From: MFD04716-140 sp963703125
GTDB lineage: Bacteria > Bacteroidota > Bacteroidia > Flavobacteriales > Flavobacteriaceae
Assembly: GCA_963703125.1 (NCBI GenBank)
Contig: OY969790.1
Span: forward strand, 3,224,001-3,288,000
Direction: 5' to 3'
DNA length: 64,000 bases
Positions 1 through 8,410 of the stretch are shown one piece after another. The translations under genes and the position numbers were made by a program. Positions within the stretch are counted from its first letter, which is position 1, and every line of letters begins with the position of its first letter. The notes beneath the pieces were generated by a model. That model worked only from the letters and a program-made list of their open reading frames with translations, did no database searches and was not told where the DNA came from.

Positions 1-284
1 GAGGATGACGTAGAATATATGGCGATGCATAAGTGTCTCAAAATATCATTGTCCCTAATTTCCTTTAAACACTGCATTCCATTTTTTATGGGCATGTTTA
101 GATCAAGGAAAATAAGTTGGGGCAAAGAGCCCTTATTGTTCAAGAGGTAATCCATTAATTGTTGTCCATCATGAAACAGCGACAATTGGGTCTTGACCCT
201 AGTTTCCTCTATTGCATCTTTGAACAGCATTCTATCGTCTGCATCATCATCGGCCAATGCAATATGTAAGGCGGTATTTTTCAT
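1..284 (-). CDS. CheY-like response regulator receiver protein, partial (C-terminus outside window)
   Basis: I translated this from the reverse strand; the ATG is at 282-284 and no stop is reached before the window edge. About 94 residues are visible. They show the receiver-domain acidic cluster ADDDADD (residues 11-17) and the phosphoacceptor loop LIFLDLNMPIKNG with Asp61. The pattern fits the stand-alone Rcp1-like receivers common in Bacteroidota, which take phosphate from a histidine kinase. Any output domain would lie outside the window. The AraC-type gene ends 13 bases upstream on the same strand, so the two could be co-transcribed. Confidence 0.85.
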   Translation of the reverse strand, partial: MKNTALHIALADDDADDRMLFKDAIEETRVKTQLSLFHDGQQLMDYLLNNKGSLPQLIFLDLNMPIKNGMQCLKEIRDNDILRHLCIAIYSTSS

Positions 285-296
285 GTTATTGGGGGA

Positions 297-857
297 TTAT
301 TTGTCTTGTGAAATTTCTTTGCGCCTGTTTATTATTCTTTGAAAGGCAGAAGGCGTTAGCCCTGTTGTCTTTTTAAATTGGGTAGATAAATGCGCCACAC
401 TGCTATAATTAAGTCGAAAAGCAATTTCAGTAAGTGTTAGATTGTTTTGTGAAATTAAGCTTTTGGCGTAGTCTATCTTTTTCAAGATAACAAAGTTTTC
501 GATTGATGTGTAAGTTGTTTCCGAAAAGACACTGGAAAGGTAATTATACGAATAATCCAGCTTTTCTGATAAGTAGGTCGATATTTTGTAAAGTTTTGCT
601 TTTTCATCCAAATAGATCATTTCTGTAATGGAATCTTTTATTCGTTGCACCAATTCGCTTTTTTCATCATCGATAATGGTAATACAGTATCTGCCCAATG
701 CACTTTCAAGTTCCGAATATTTTTCAAATGAAAGGGACTCGGAAAATTGAACTTCACCGATGCCATTTAAGGAATATTCCAATTCAAGTGCCAGAAGCTG
801 TTCTTCAAGTACTTTTTTACAAGTTTCATTTGAGTCGAACTTGACATATATTTTCAT
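297..857 (-). CDS. AraC-family transcriptional regulator
   Basis: A 186-residue protein. The last ~95 residues form an AraC-type double helix-turn-helix: YLSEKLDYSYNYLSSVF is the first helix pair and LTEIAFRLNYSSVAHLSTQF, followed by KKTTGLTPSAFQ, the second. The ~85 N-terminal residues do not look like a sugar-binding cupin and I do not recognise them. Such short AraC proteins are usually cytoplasmic DNA-binding regulators whose signal comes from elsewhere. It lies directly upstream of the receiver gene on the same strand. The divergent fucose operon is ~900 bases away, so control of that operon is only speculation. Confidence 0.85.
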   Translation of the reverse strand: MKIYVKFDSNETCKKVLEEQLLALELEYSLNGIGEVQFSESLSFEKYSELESALGRYCITIIDDEKSELVQRIKDSITEMIYLDEKAKLYKISTYLSEKLDYSYNYLSSVFSETTYTSIENFVILKKIDYAKSLISQNNLTLTEIAFRLNYSSVAHLSTQFKKTTGLTPSAFQRIINRRKEISQDK

Positions 858-1247
858 TGCAGACCTTCAATTTTATGATGTATATAAGCTGAAAAGAACC
901 CTTCAACGCAAAAGTGAAGATATATAAATTATGCATTGTTTTCAATTCCCATTAGTTAATCGTTTACCTTGGGAATTCAATTGTAAGTATGTTTTAAAAA
1001 TATAAATTGCTCTTTAGGGAAAATAATAGGGCCCAATGACAAATAATATAGGATTGCATTAATAATAATCGCAATTAGACTAAGGAATATTATTTTTTTT
1101 ATTCAACTTTGATAGACTTGTCAGAACCTCTATAAAATATTTGCCCTGAGGAATTTAGAATCTGTCATTGGAACAAACAGTGTAATTTAAAAATCGATGT
1201 ATGTTAAGGTACAAAGTCGATTTAATAACAATTAAAAACAATTTATT
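858..1247. other. AT-rich intergenic region, no gene seen
   Basis: The 390 bases between the AraC gene (leftward) and the small membrane protein (rightward) should hold both promoters. I found no clear TAnnTTTG element, no long ORF and no strong hairpin. A T-rich patch lies around 1090-1101. Confidence 0.5.
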
Positions 1248-1415
1248 ATGAGAAGTATTTTATGGTTAGTAGCAGTAATTGCCATTGTTATTTGGGCATT
1301 GGGATTTTTTGGCGTGGTTGCCGGTATTGGCACTAGTAGTCTAATTCATCTTCTATTGGTAATTGCAATTATTATTATTCTTTACAATATTATTTCGGGA
1401 AGAAAACCGCTCTGA
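1248..1415 (+). CDS. small hydrophobic lmo0937-family membrane protein
   Basis: A 55-residue ORF read directly from the sequence: ATG at 1248, TGA at 1413-1415. It has two transmembrane stretches, ILWLVAVIAIVIWALGFF (residues 4-21) and LIHLLLVIAIIIILYNII (residues 32-49), joined by a glycine-rich turn (VVAGIGTSS) and ending in a basic tail (GRKPL). This matches the lmo0937-type family of tiny two-helix inner-membrane proteins, often stress-induced in Bacteroidota and of unknown function. An A-rich stretch precedes the ATG and a strong terminator follows 57 bases after the stop, so it is probably a single-gene transcript. Confidence 0.8.
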   Translation: MRSILWLVAVIAIVIWALGFFGVVAGIGTSSLIHLLLVIAIIIILYNIISGRKPL

Positions 1416-1471
1416 AAAGAGGTAGGAAAACCATTTATGAAATGGACTACCTAAATCTTAATTTGAAAACC

Positions 1472-1505
1472 AAAAAGTGATATTGGCAAAACAATATCAC
1501 TTTTT
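1472..1505 (+). terminator. rho-independent terminator after the small membrane protein
   Basis: A 14-bp stem (AAAAAGTGATATTG paired with CAATATCACTTTTT) closes a 6-base loop and is followed by a T-rich run (TTTTTATTTT). Confidence 0.85.
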
Positions 1506-1744
1506 ATTTTGGTTGCTTTTTGGTTCAAAATATATTTTTTTAATACAAACAATTCCTTGATCGCGCTACCCAGACGCATAGTTGGTTTCAAGAAAATTTT
1601 TATTGCAGTTTTTGAATATTATCCCCTAAATTGTCCCAAAGTTAATAGATGGCTTCAAACGCTTTGATTGACTTGGTTTCTTTTAATGCAAAAATCATAT
1701 CAATCAAGGTCATTTTTCATGCATATATATAATGTGCCAATCTT

Positions 1745-1752
1745 TAGCTTTG
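1745..1752 (+). promoter_or_regulatory. candidate -7 element for the fucose operon
   Basis: TAGCTTTG matches the Bacteroidota -7 consensus TAnnTTTG exactly and ends 19 bases before the fuconate dehydratase ATG, giving a very short leader. No clear TTG/TTTG -33 element lies at the usual distance, so the call is tentative. Confidence 0.4.
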
Positions 1753-1771
1753 CGCTATACCATGAGTTAGA

Positions 1772-3100
1772 ATGAGAAATTCACGAATAATTACCGAGGT
1801 CGTTGTGAAGGATATTCGCTTCCCCACCAGTAGGTCCCTAGACGGCTCAGACGCCATGAATCCAGACCCAGACTATTCCGCAGCGTATGTTATGGTTAAA
1901 ACAAATGCCAGGGATGGCCTTGAAGGTCATGGACTTACCTTTACCATTGGGAGAGGTAATGAATTGTGCGTGGCCGCCGTTAATTCTTTGGCACCTTTGG
2001 TTATCGGAAAAAGCCTTGAGAGCTTTACCGCCAACATGGGGCAGTTCTATAAAATGATTACGGGCGACAGCCAATTACGATGGTTAGGGCCTGAAAAAGG
2101 GGTAATTCACTTGGCGACGGGGGCATTGGTAAATGCCATTTGGGACCTTTATGCGAAAGTTGAGGGAAAACCCCTTTGGAAATTATTGGCGGATATGGAT
2201 CCAGAGCAATTGGTCTCTTGCATAGATTTCACCTATATCACGGATGCGATAACGCCCGAAGAGGCACTCAATATTCTTAAAGCGAATTCGAATTCCAAGC
2301 AGGAACGCATTGATTATTTGCTTAAAAGAGGATATCCGGCCTACACCACTTCTGCAGGTTGGCTGGGATATTCCGACGAAAAGATGAGGCATCTTTGCAG
2401 GGAAGCTAAAGCGGCAGGGTTTGACCATATGAAAATTAAGGTAGGGTCTGATTTGAAGGATGATATGCGCAGATCGGCGATCATTCGCGAAGAGATTGGC
2501 CCTGATTTAAGATTGATGATGGATGCCAATCAAAAATGGGATGTTGATGAGGCCATCGCGAATATGGCACAATTGAAGAAATTCAATCCATGGTGGATCG
2601 AGGAGCCTACCAGTCCCGATGATATTTTAGGCCATGCCAAGATAGCAAAAGCGGTTAGTCCCATAAAAGTGGCTACGGGCGAACATTGTCAAAATAGGGT
2701 CATGTTCAAGCAATTGATGCAGGCGAACGCCATTGGCATTTGCCAAATTGATAGTTGCAGGGTAGGCGGAGTTAATGAGATATTGGCCATTTTATTGATG
2801 GCGGCAAAATTTAACATACCGGTTTGTCCGCATGCGGGTGGAGTAGGACTTTGCGAATATGTACAACATTTGTCAATGATCGACTATATTTCGATAAGTG
2901 CATCTTTGGAGAATAGGATCATTGAATATGTAGATCATTTACATGAGCATTTTTTAGACCCGGTAGTAATCAACAAAGGGGCCTACATGCCACCGACCTT
3001 GCCCGGTTATAGCATTACCATGAAGCCTGATTCCTTGGAAGATTACGAATATCCCACCGGTAAAATTTGGAAAGAAGAAGTATTCGCAGCAAAAAATTAA
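1772..3100 (+). CDS. L-fuconate dehydratase (enolase superfamily)
   Basis: A 442-residue enolase-superfamily enzyme expected to dehydrate L-fuconate to 2-keto-3-deoxy-L-fuconate in the cytoplasm. The mandelate-racemase-type catalytic set is intact: the KIK base motif at 221-223, metal ligands D251 (MMDANQKWD), E277 (WIEEP) and E304 (ATGEH), and the general-acid/base H354 (CPHAGGVGL). Length and the N-terminal DIRFPTSRSLDGSDAMNPDPDYSAAYV block match the fuconate dehydratase group. It is the first gene of a rightward operon whose next two genes are the following steps of the non-phosphorylating fucose pathway. That context favours fuconate over rhamnonate or galactonate as substrate. Confidence 0.9.
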   Translation: MRNSRIITEVVVKDIRFPTSRSLDGSDAMNPDPDYSAAYVMVKTNARDGLEGHGLTFTIGRGNELCVAAVNSLAPLVIGKSLESFTANMGQFYKMITGDSQLRWLGPEKGVIHLATGALVNAIWDLYAKVEGKPLWKLLADMDPEQLVSCIDFTYITDAITPEEALNILKANSNSKQERIDYLLKRGYPAYTTSAGWLGYSDEKMRHLCREAKAAGFDHMKIKVGSDLKDDMRRSAIIREEIGPDLRLMMDANQKWDVDEAIANMAQLKKFNPWWIEEPTSPDDILGHAKIAKAVSPIKVATGEHCQNRVMFKQLMQANAIGICQIDSCRVGGVNEILAILLMAAKFNIPVCPHAGGVGLCEYVQHLSMIDYISISASLENRIIEYVDHLHEHFLDPVVINKGAYMPPTLPGYSITMKPDSLEDYEYPTGKIWKEEVFAAKN

Positions 3101-3105
3101 TAGGC

Positions 3106-3879
3106 ATGAAATTTAATCTTAAAGGAAAGACAGCAATGGTCACCGGTGGTGGAAGCGGCATCGGAAAGGCTATTTCCATAGCCTTGGCAGGCAATGGTGC
3201 CCATGTTCATATCCTGGAGTTGCAGGCGGAATTTGCAAACGACACTTTGTCTGAAATAGGGAAAATTGGGGGCAAGGCGAACGCACATGCCTGTAATGTT
3301 GCAGAACAGGAGCAAGTCAAGAGTGTAGTTCAGGACATTTTAGGGAATCAAAAGTTGGACATATTGGTGAACAATGCAGGTATTGCGCACATAGGAAATG
3401 CCGAAAATACCATGGAGCCCGACTTTGACCGTATCTACAATGTGAATGTGAAAGGAGTTTATAATTGTGTGCATTCAGCTATTCCCTATATGAAAGAAAA
3501 GGGCGGAGTCATTATCAACATGGCTTCCGTGGCATCAACGGTGGGGGTGAGCGACCGTTTTGCGTATTCCATGTCAAAAGGAGCGGTACTTACCATGACC
3601 TATTCCATCGCAAAGGATTTTTTGGCATACGGAATTCGCTGTAACAGTATTTCCCCAGGCCGCGTCCACACACCCTTTGTTGACGGATTTATTTCTAAAA
3701 ACTACCCTGGCAATGAAAAGGAAATGTTTGAAAAACTATCGAAAACCCAGCCTATTGGTAGAATGGGTAAGCCCGAGGAAATAGGTAATCTGGCCTTATA
3801 TTTATGTTCTGACGAAGCCTCGTTCATTACAGGGACAGATTTTCCCATTGATGGAGGTTTTATTAAATTAAACGGATAA
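3106..3879 (+). CDS. SDR oxidoreductase, probable 2-keto-3-deoxy-L-fuconate dehydrogenase
   Basis: A 257-residue short-chain dehydrogenase with the glycine-rich NAD(P) motif TGGGSGIGK, the NNAG motif, and the catalytic Ser and YSMSK (YxxxK). An upstream in-frame start at 3067 would overlap the dehydratase by 34 bases. The ATG at 3106, five bases after that gene's stop, gives the usual SDR N-terminus (MKFNLKGKTAMVTGG). In the oxidative L-fucose pathway this step makes 2,4-diketo-3-deoxy-L-fuconate, the substrate of the FAH-type enzyme encoded 10 bases downstream. The substrate is inferred from the operon; the fold is certain. Confidence 0.82.
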   Translation: MKFNLKGKTAMVTGGGSGIGKAISIALAGNGAHVHILELQAEFANDTLSEIGKIGGKANAHACNVAEQEQVKSVVQDILGNQKLDILVNNAGIAHIGNAENTMEPDFDRIYNVNVKGVYNCVHSAIPYMKEKGGVIINMASVASTVGVSDRFAYSMSKGAVLTMTYSIAKDFLAYGIRCNSISPGRVHTPFVDGFISKNYPGNEKEMFEKLSKTQPIGRMGKPEEIGNLALYLCSDEASFITGTDFPIDGGFIKLNG

Positions 3880-3889
3880 TACTTGTTAC

Positions 3890-4750
3890 ATGAAATTAAT
3901 ACGATTTGGAAATTTAGACAATGAAAGACCGGGACTTCAATTGGAAGATGGCACACGAATAGATGTTTCTGCTTTTGCGGAAGATTACGATGAAAATTTC
4001 TTTGGAACTGACGGTATTGAAAGATTGACTTCTTGGTTAAAAATAAACAGGGATAAATGCCCAAAGGTTTCCAATGAAACCCGTTTGGGTCAACCTTTGG
4101 TGCGCCCTTCAAAACTGATATGCGTGGGTCTCAACTATGCCCAGCATGCAGCGGAAAGCGGCATGAAGATTCCAACGGAACCCGTATTGTTCTTTAAGGC
4201 CACATCGGCCATGGTAGGCCCAAATGACGACGTGATCATTCCCAAGAACAGTGAGAAAACAGATTGGGAGGTTGAATTGGCCATCGTCATCGGCAAAAAG
4301 GCTTCGTATGTTTCAGAGGAAAATGCCTTTGATCATATTGCGGGGTATGTGCTGCATAATGATTACAGTGAACGCGCCTTTCAAATTGAGAAAGAAGGTC
4401 AGTGGTGCAAAGGAAAAGGGTGTGATACGTTCGCCCCCGTGGGCCCTTTTATTGCCACCAAGGATGAGATTAGAGACCCCAATAATTTAAATCTTTGGTT
4501 GAAGTTGAACGGGGAAATAATGCAAAATAGTTCCACCTCCGATTTTGTTTTCAATGTGCAGCAAGTAGTGAGTTACATAAGTCAGTTTATGACTTTGTTG
4601 CCAGGTGATATCATTTCTACGGGCACCCCTTTTGGCGTGGGACTTGGGTTTAATCCCCCAAAATACCTAAAACCGGGTGATGTCGTAGAGTTGGGTATTG
4701 AAGGGTTGGGAATCTCAAAACAACATGTAAAGGCTTATCAGAAGAATTAG
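3890..4750 (+). CDS. fumarylacetoacetate hydrolase family protein, probable 2,4-diketo-3-deoxy-L-fuconate hydrolase
   Basis: A 286-residue FAH-family enzyme. The family signature is present: VGLNYAQHAAESG (79-91), divalent-metal ligands E127 and E129 (DWEVELAIVIG) and D158 (HNDYSERAFQ), and the C-terminal GDIISTGTPFGVG substrate loop. In the non-phosphorylating fucose route the enzyme cleaves 2,4-diketo-3-deoxy-L-fuconate to pyruvate and L-lactate. Its position directly after the dehydratase and dehydrogenase, together with the lactate dehydrogenase at the end of the cluster, supports that reaction. A related rhamnose-pathway hydrolase activity cannot be excluded from sequence alone. Confidence 0.82.
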   Translation: MKLIRFGNLDNERPGLQLEDGTRIDVSAFAEDYDENFFGTDGIERLTSWLKINRDKCPKVSNETRLGQPLVRPSKLICVGLNYAQHAAESGMKIPTEPVLFFKATSAMVGPNDDVIIPKNSEKTDWEVELAIVIGKKASYVSEENAFDHIAGYVLHNDYSERAFQIEKEGQWCKGKGCDTFAPVGPFIATKDEIRDPNNLNLWLKLNGEIMQNSSTSDFVFNVQQVVSYISQFMTLLPGDIISTGTPFGVGLGFNPPKYLKPGDVVELGIEGLGISKQHVKAYQKN

Positions 4751-4755
4751 AAAGG

Positions 4756-5535
4756 GTGGATTTAAGTTTAAAAGACAAGGTCATTATCGTATCCGGTGGT
4801 TCCAAAGGCATCGGCAATGGCATTTGTGAAGTTTTGGCAAGTGAGGGGGCCATTCCTGTTATAGTGGGACGAAACAAGGAAAATGTGCTGGATGCCGTAA
4901 AAAAAATTGAGGATTCAGGTCGTAAGGCTTCCTATGCCTTGGCGGAGCTCACCGATCCCGACCAATGTGCGGCAGCTGTTGAAAATATCATTGAAAAATT
5001 TGGCAGAATTGAAGGTCTGGTAAATAATGCAGGTATCAATGATGGTATAGGTTTGGAAAACGGTAATTATTCGGATTTTTTAGAATCTATAAATCGCAAC
5101 CTAACACACTATTATATCATGGCCCAACGAGTGCTGCCCGAATTAAAAAAATCAAAGGGTGCCATTGTGAATATTGGCTCCAAGACGGCGACAACGGGGC
5201 AAGGAGGAACCTCGGGATATGCTTCTGCCAATGGAGGTCGCAATGCCCTAACGCGCGAATGGGCAGTTGAATTGCTTCCATACGGCATTCGTGTAAATGC
5301 GGTAATCGTTGCCGAATGCTACACGCCATTATATGACCGATGGATCAAGACTTTTCCCGAGCCAGAAAAAAAATTAAAGGAAATCACCTCAAAAATCCCT
5401 CTTGAAAATAGAATGACCACCGCCGAGGAAATTGCCAATATGGTCGCATTTCTGTTATCATCCAAATCAAGTCATACAACGGGACAATTGATTCATGTGG
5501 ATGGGGGCTATACCCATTTGGATAGGGCTTTGTAA
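4756..5535 (+). CDS. SDR oxidoreductase with YxxxN active site, probable L-fucose dehydrogenase
   Basis: A 259-residue SDR starting at GTG 4756, five bases after the hydrolase. The cofactor motif GGSKGIGNG (14-22), NNAG (90-93) and S142 are present, but the catalytic YxxxK reads YASAN: Y155 is kept and residue 159 is Asn (AAT) instead of Lys. The C-terminal half (NALTREWAVELLPYGIRVN and HVDGGYTHLDRAL) is well formed, so the gene is not decayed. By elimination it is the candidate for the first pathway step, oxidation of L-fucose to the lactone, which no other gene here covers. With the Lys missing, either the group uses a modified mechanism or the protein has another role. Confidence 0.65.
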   Translation: MDLSLKDKVIIVSGGSKGIGNGICEVLASEGAIPVIVGRNKENVLDAVKKIEDSGRKASYALAELTDPDQCAAAVENIIEKFGRIEGLVNNAGINDGIGLENGNYSDFLESINRNLTHYYIMAQRVLPELKKSKGAIVNIGSKTATTGQGGTSGYASANGGRNALTREWAVELLPYGIRVNAVIVAECYTPLYDRWIKTFPEPEKKLKEITSKIPLENRMTTAEEIANMVAFLLSSKSSHTTGQLIHVDGGYTHLDRAL

Positions 5536-5564
5536 AGTTGGAATTAAGATATAGTAGTGAGACG

Positions 5565-5823
5565 TGAGTATTTGGACATGAGAATTGAGATAAGAGAATT
5601 GAGACAGGGTCGGGGATGCAAAATAAAAGACATAGTAACCCGACTGCCATAGACCATTTTAAAAATATTGGAAAACAATTGACAATCAATATTTTGGTCT
5701 ATTGTCCGCCCGTTCTGTTCGGTCAGGCCGGTAGGGACGGGTCTTTTATCTTTATTCTATCGTCTGGTTAATAAGAAAGCATATAAATATGGTTTTATCT
5801 AAATACTCATGTCCAAATACTCA
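5565..5823. repeat. inverted-repeat element between the sugar dehydrogenase and fucP (MITE-like)
   Basis: An exact 18-bp inverted repeat, TGAGTATTTGGACATGAG at 5565-5582 and its complement at 5806-5823, brackets ~220 bases with no ORF. Inside, ATAGACCA (5649-5656) pairs with TGGTCTAT (5695-5702) around AATATTG/CAATATT, so the core can fold into a long hairpin. A GC-rich block (about 5701-5745) followed by a T-rich run lies to its right and could act as a terminator. No transposase is present. It fills most of the 320-base gap at 5536-5855. Confidence 0.6.
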
Positions 5824-5855
5824 TATCCCACAATAGATAAGAAATAACAACCAAT

Positions 5856-7177
5856 ATGAAAACCGACCAATCACCACCCATAGTCTCAAAGAAAGTTTTA
5901 CTTCCATTTATACTTATTACCTCCTTATTTGCGCTTTGGGGGTTTGCGAATGACATCACGAACCCCATGGTTTCTGCGTTTAAAAAAATATTGGAGTTGA
6001 GCAACACGCAGGCTTCCTGGGTGCAGGCCGCATTTTATGGGGGTTATTTTACCATGGCGCTTCCAGCGGCCTATGTCGCCAAAAAATATTCCTATAAAAC
6101 GGGTATTTTGGTGGGATTGGGTCTGTATGCCCTGGGTGCAATTTTGTTCTATCCGGCAGCCGCAATGGAAAATTATTTTTTCTTTTTGACCGCACTCTAT
6201 GTGCTGACTTTCGGGCTCGCCTTTCTAGAAACAACTGCCAACCCTTTTATTATGGATATGGGAGCAAAAGAAACGGCTACCCAGCGCCTCAATTTGGCAC
6301 AGGCCTTTAATCCATTGGGAGCGCTATCAGGTTTGTTTGTGGCACAGACATTCATATTGGCCGCCCTACAGTCGGATGATGTGGATACGAACGGAAATGG
6401 TATTTACGAAAATCTTGCAGTAACGGCAAAAGCGGCCGTTAAAACTTCCGATCTGGCGGTTATACGAAACCCTTACGTGGCACTGGGACTTTTTGTCATT
6501 GTAATGTTTGTCATTATAGCAATGATGAAAATGCCAGAAAAAAAGAGGATGAGAATGCTACGGATATGTGGAGTTCCATCAGGAGAATTTTTAAGAAAGA
6601 ACGGTTTGTTGGCGGCGTACTATCGCAAATGTTCTATGTGGGGGCGCAGATCATGTGTTGGACATATATTTATCAATACGCAGAAAATTTGGGAATAGAC
6701 AATCGCAATGCGGTAAACTACGCCTACGCGGCACTTATCATTTTTCTTGCGGGAAGGTTCCTATGTACGTACCTTCTAAAATTCATCAATTCGGGTAAAT
6801 TATTGATGCTTTTGTCCGTTTTGGCCATCATATCTTGTCTGGGCACTATTTTTATTCAGGGAATTGGGGGACTTTATAGTTTGGTACTAGTTTCTTTTTG
6901 CATGTCCTTAATGTTTCCAACAATCTATGGTATTGCACTTACAGGATTGGGCGATGATGCCAAAGCTGCTTCGGCCTTTTTGGTGATGGCCATCGTGGGA
7001 GGGGCCTTTATGCCGGTCCTGCAGGGTTTGATACTTGATATTGGCGGTAGTGCCTACAACGACGTTCAAATATTGGGGGTTCCTGAAGTAAATTTCTCTT
7101 TTATTTTACCCCTTTTGTGTTTTGCAGTAGTGGCCATCTATGGATATAGGACTTTAAAAGTATATAAGATCGGGTAG
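5856..7177 (+). pseudogene. fucP: FucP-like L-fucose:H+ symporter (MFS), split by a 1-nt frameshift
   Basis: Two overlapping reading frames make one permease. The first (5856-6698) carries the MFS N-half: LFALWGFANDITNPMVSAFK, the helix with FLETTANPFI, and the FucP-like NLAQAFNPLGALSG. The second, open through 6545-7177, carries the C-half (MFYVGAQIMCWTYIYQYAEN, then FPTIYGIALTGLGDDAKAAS). The change falls in GAAAAAAAG (6537-6545). One extra A, or a -1 shift, gives EKKEDENATDMWSS and a product of ~440 residues, close to E. coli FucP (438). Without it, translation ends in 51 unrelated residues. It imports fucose for the surrounding pathway if functional. Whether this is a real mutation, slippage-regulated or a sequencing error is open. 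Confidence 0.85.
6539..6545 (+). other. A AAA AAG slippery heptamer at the fucP frameshift
   Basis: In the upstream frame the codons read GAA AAA AAG, so the heptamer A AAA AAG is in the register used for -1 frameshifting in dnaX-type signals. A -1 slip moves reading into exactly the frame of the second fucP half (GAG GAT GAG). I saw no obvious strong hairpin just downstream and did not fold the region computationally. Confidence 0.6.
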
Positions 7178-7202
7178 TGCATCAAATTATAAGAATTTAA
7201 AA

Positions 7203-8366
7203 ATGGGAAGAATAACCAACATAAAATTTAATTCCAAATACCCGTCTATTGACGACTTGCGCAATAGGGCAAAAAAGAGGATACCCAAATTTGCATTCGA
7301 ATATTTGGATGGTGGATGCAATGAAGATGTAAACCTCTATAAGAATACCGCCGAAATCAGGGAAGTAGAATTATTGCCGGAGTATTTGAGCAAGCATACG
7401 ATCTCAAATATGAAAACAGAATTATTTGGACATACCTATGATGCTCCATTTGGCATAGCGCCGGTGGGACTTCAGGGCTTAATGTGGCCAAACTCCCCAG
7501 AAATTTTGGCCAAAGCTGCATTTGAACATAACGTCCCTTTTGTGCTTAGCACGGTTTCGACCTCCGGTATCGAACGAATTTCAGAAATAACAGAAGGCAA
7601 GGCATGGTTTCAATTGTACCATCCGGCGGAAGATAGATTACGCGATGACATCATCAAAAGAGCCGAAGCGGCCGAATGTCCGGTATTGGTAATACTTTGC
7701 GACGTCCCCATTTTTGGTTTTAGACCCAGGGATATTCGAAATGGACTTGCAATGCCACCAAAAATGACCTTTAGGAATATTCTACAAATAGTGGGAAAAC
7801 CCGAATGGGCTCTTAAGACCTTGATTCACGGACAACCAAACTTTGAAACTTTAAAGCCGTACATGCCCAAAAATCTTGACTTGAAGCAATTGGGAAAATT
7901 TATGGACCAAACATTTTCTGGAAGGTTGAATGAAGAAAAGATAAAACCGATTCGCGATATGTGGAAAGGTAAATTGGTTCTAAAAGGGGTCGCCAATGAA
8001 ACCGATGCCGAAAGAGCAATAAAACTGGGCTTGGACGGAATCATCGTTTCAAATCATGGAGGACGTCAACTGGATGCTGGGGAATCTACGATTAAACCTT
8101 TGACAAGGATCGCTAAAAAGTACGGAGATCAAATTACGGTAATGATGGACAGTGGCGTTCGCTCGGGACCGGACATTGCTAGATCTTTGGCATGTGGTGC
8201 AAAATTTACCTTTATGGGTAGGTCGTTTATGTACGGTGTATCCGCTTTGGGAAATGAGGGTGGAAATCACACCATTTCGCTTTTGAAAACAGAATTACAT
8301 CAAGTAATGGAGCAAATTTGTTGTGCGAATGTAAAGGATTTCCCTAAACATTTAATTTCAAGATAA
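7203..8366 (+). CDS. FMN-dependent alpha-hydroxy-acid dehydrogenase, probable L-lactate dehydrogenase
   Basis: A 387-residue member of the glycolate oxidase/LldD family. It has the N-terminal KRIPKFAFEYLDGG block, the substrate-side FQLYH (136-140), the FMN-contacting LKG lysine K261, the catalytic H285 in VSNHGGRQLD, and the phosphate-binding DSGVRSGPDI / GRSFMYG region. The enzyme oxidises L-lactate to pyruvate and passes electrons to the respiratory chain. Its place at the end of the fucose operon, 25 bases after fucP, makes sense because the FAH-type step releases L-lactate. Other L-2-hydroxy acids are possible substrates. Confidence 0.82.
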   Translation: MGRITNIKFNSKYPSIDDLRNRAKKRIPKFAFEYLDGGCNEDVNLYKNTAEIREVELLPEYLSKHTISNMKTELFGHTYDAPFGIAPVGLQGLMWPNSPEILAKAAFEHNVPFVLSTVSTSGIERISEITEGKAWFQLYHPAEDRLRDDIIKRAEAAECPVLVILCDVPIFGFRPRDIRNGLAMPPKMTFRNILQIVGKPEWALKTLIHGQPNFETLKPYMPKNLDLKQLGKFMDQTFSGRLNEEKIKPIRDMWKGKLVLKGVANETDAERAIKLGLDGIIVSNHGGRQLDAGESTIKPLTRIAKKYGDQITVMMDSGVRSGPDIARSLACGAKFTFMGRSFMYGVSALGNEGGNHTISLLKTELHQVMEQICCANVKDFPKHLISR

Positions 8367-8410
8367 CCCCTTCCATAAATGGCTGTTTTGCACAAGGTCT
8401 TGAATCTCAT

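Noticed and set aside
3067..3105. Upstream start for the keto-deoxy-fuconate dehydrogenase
   Set aside because: It overlaps the dehydratase and adds residues not found in SDRs.
5565..5823. Complete insertion sequence
   Set aside because: The repeats enclose no transposase ORF, so at most it is a non-autonomous element.
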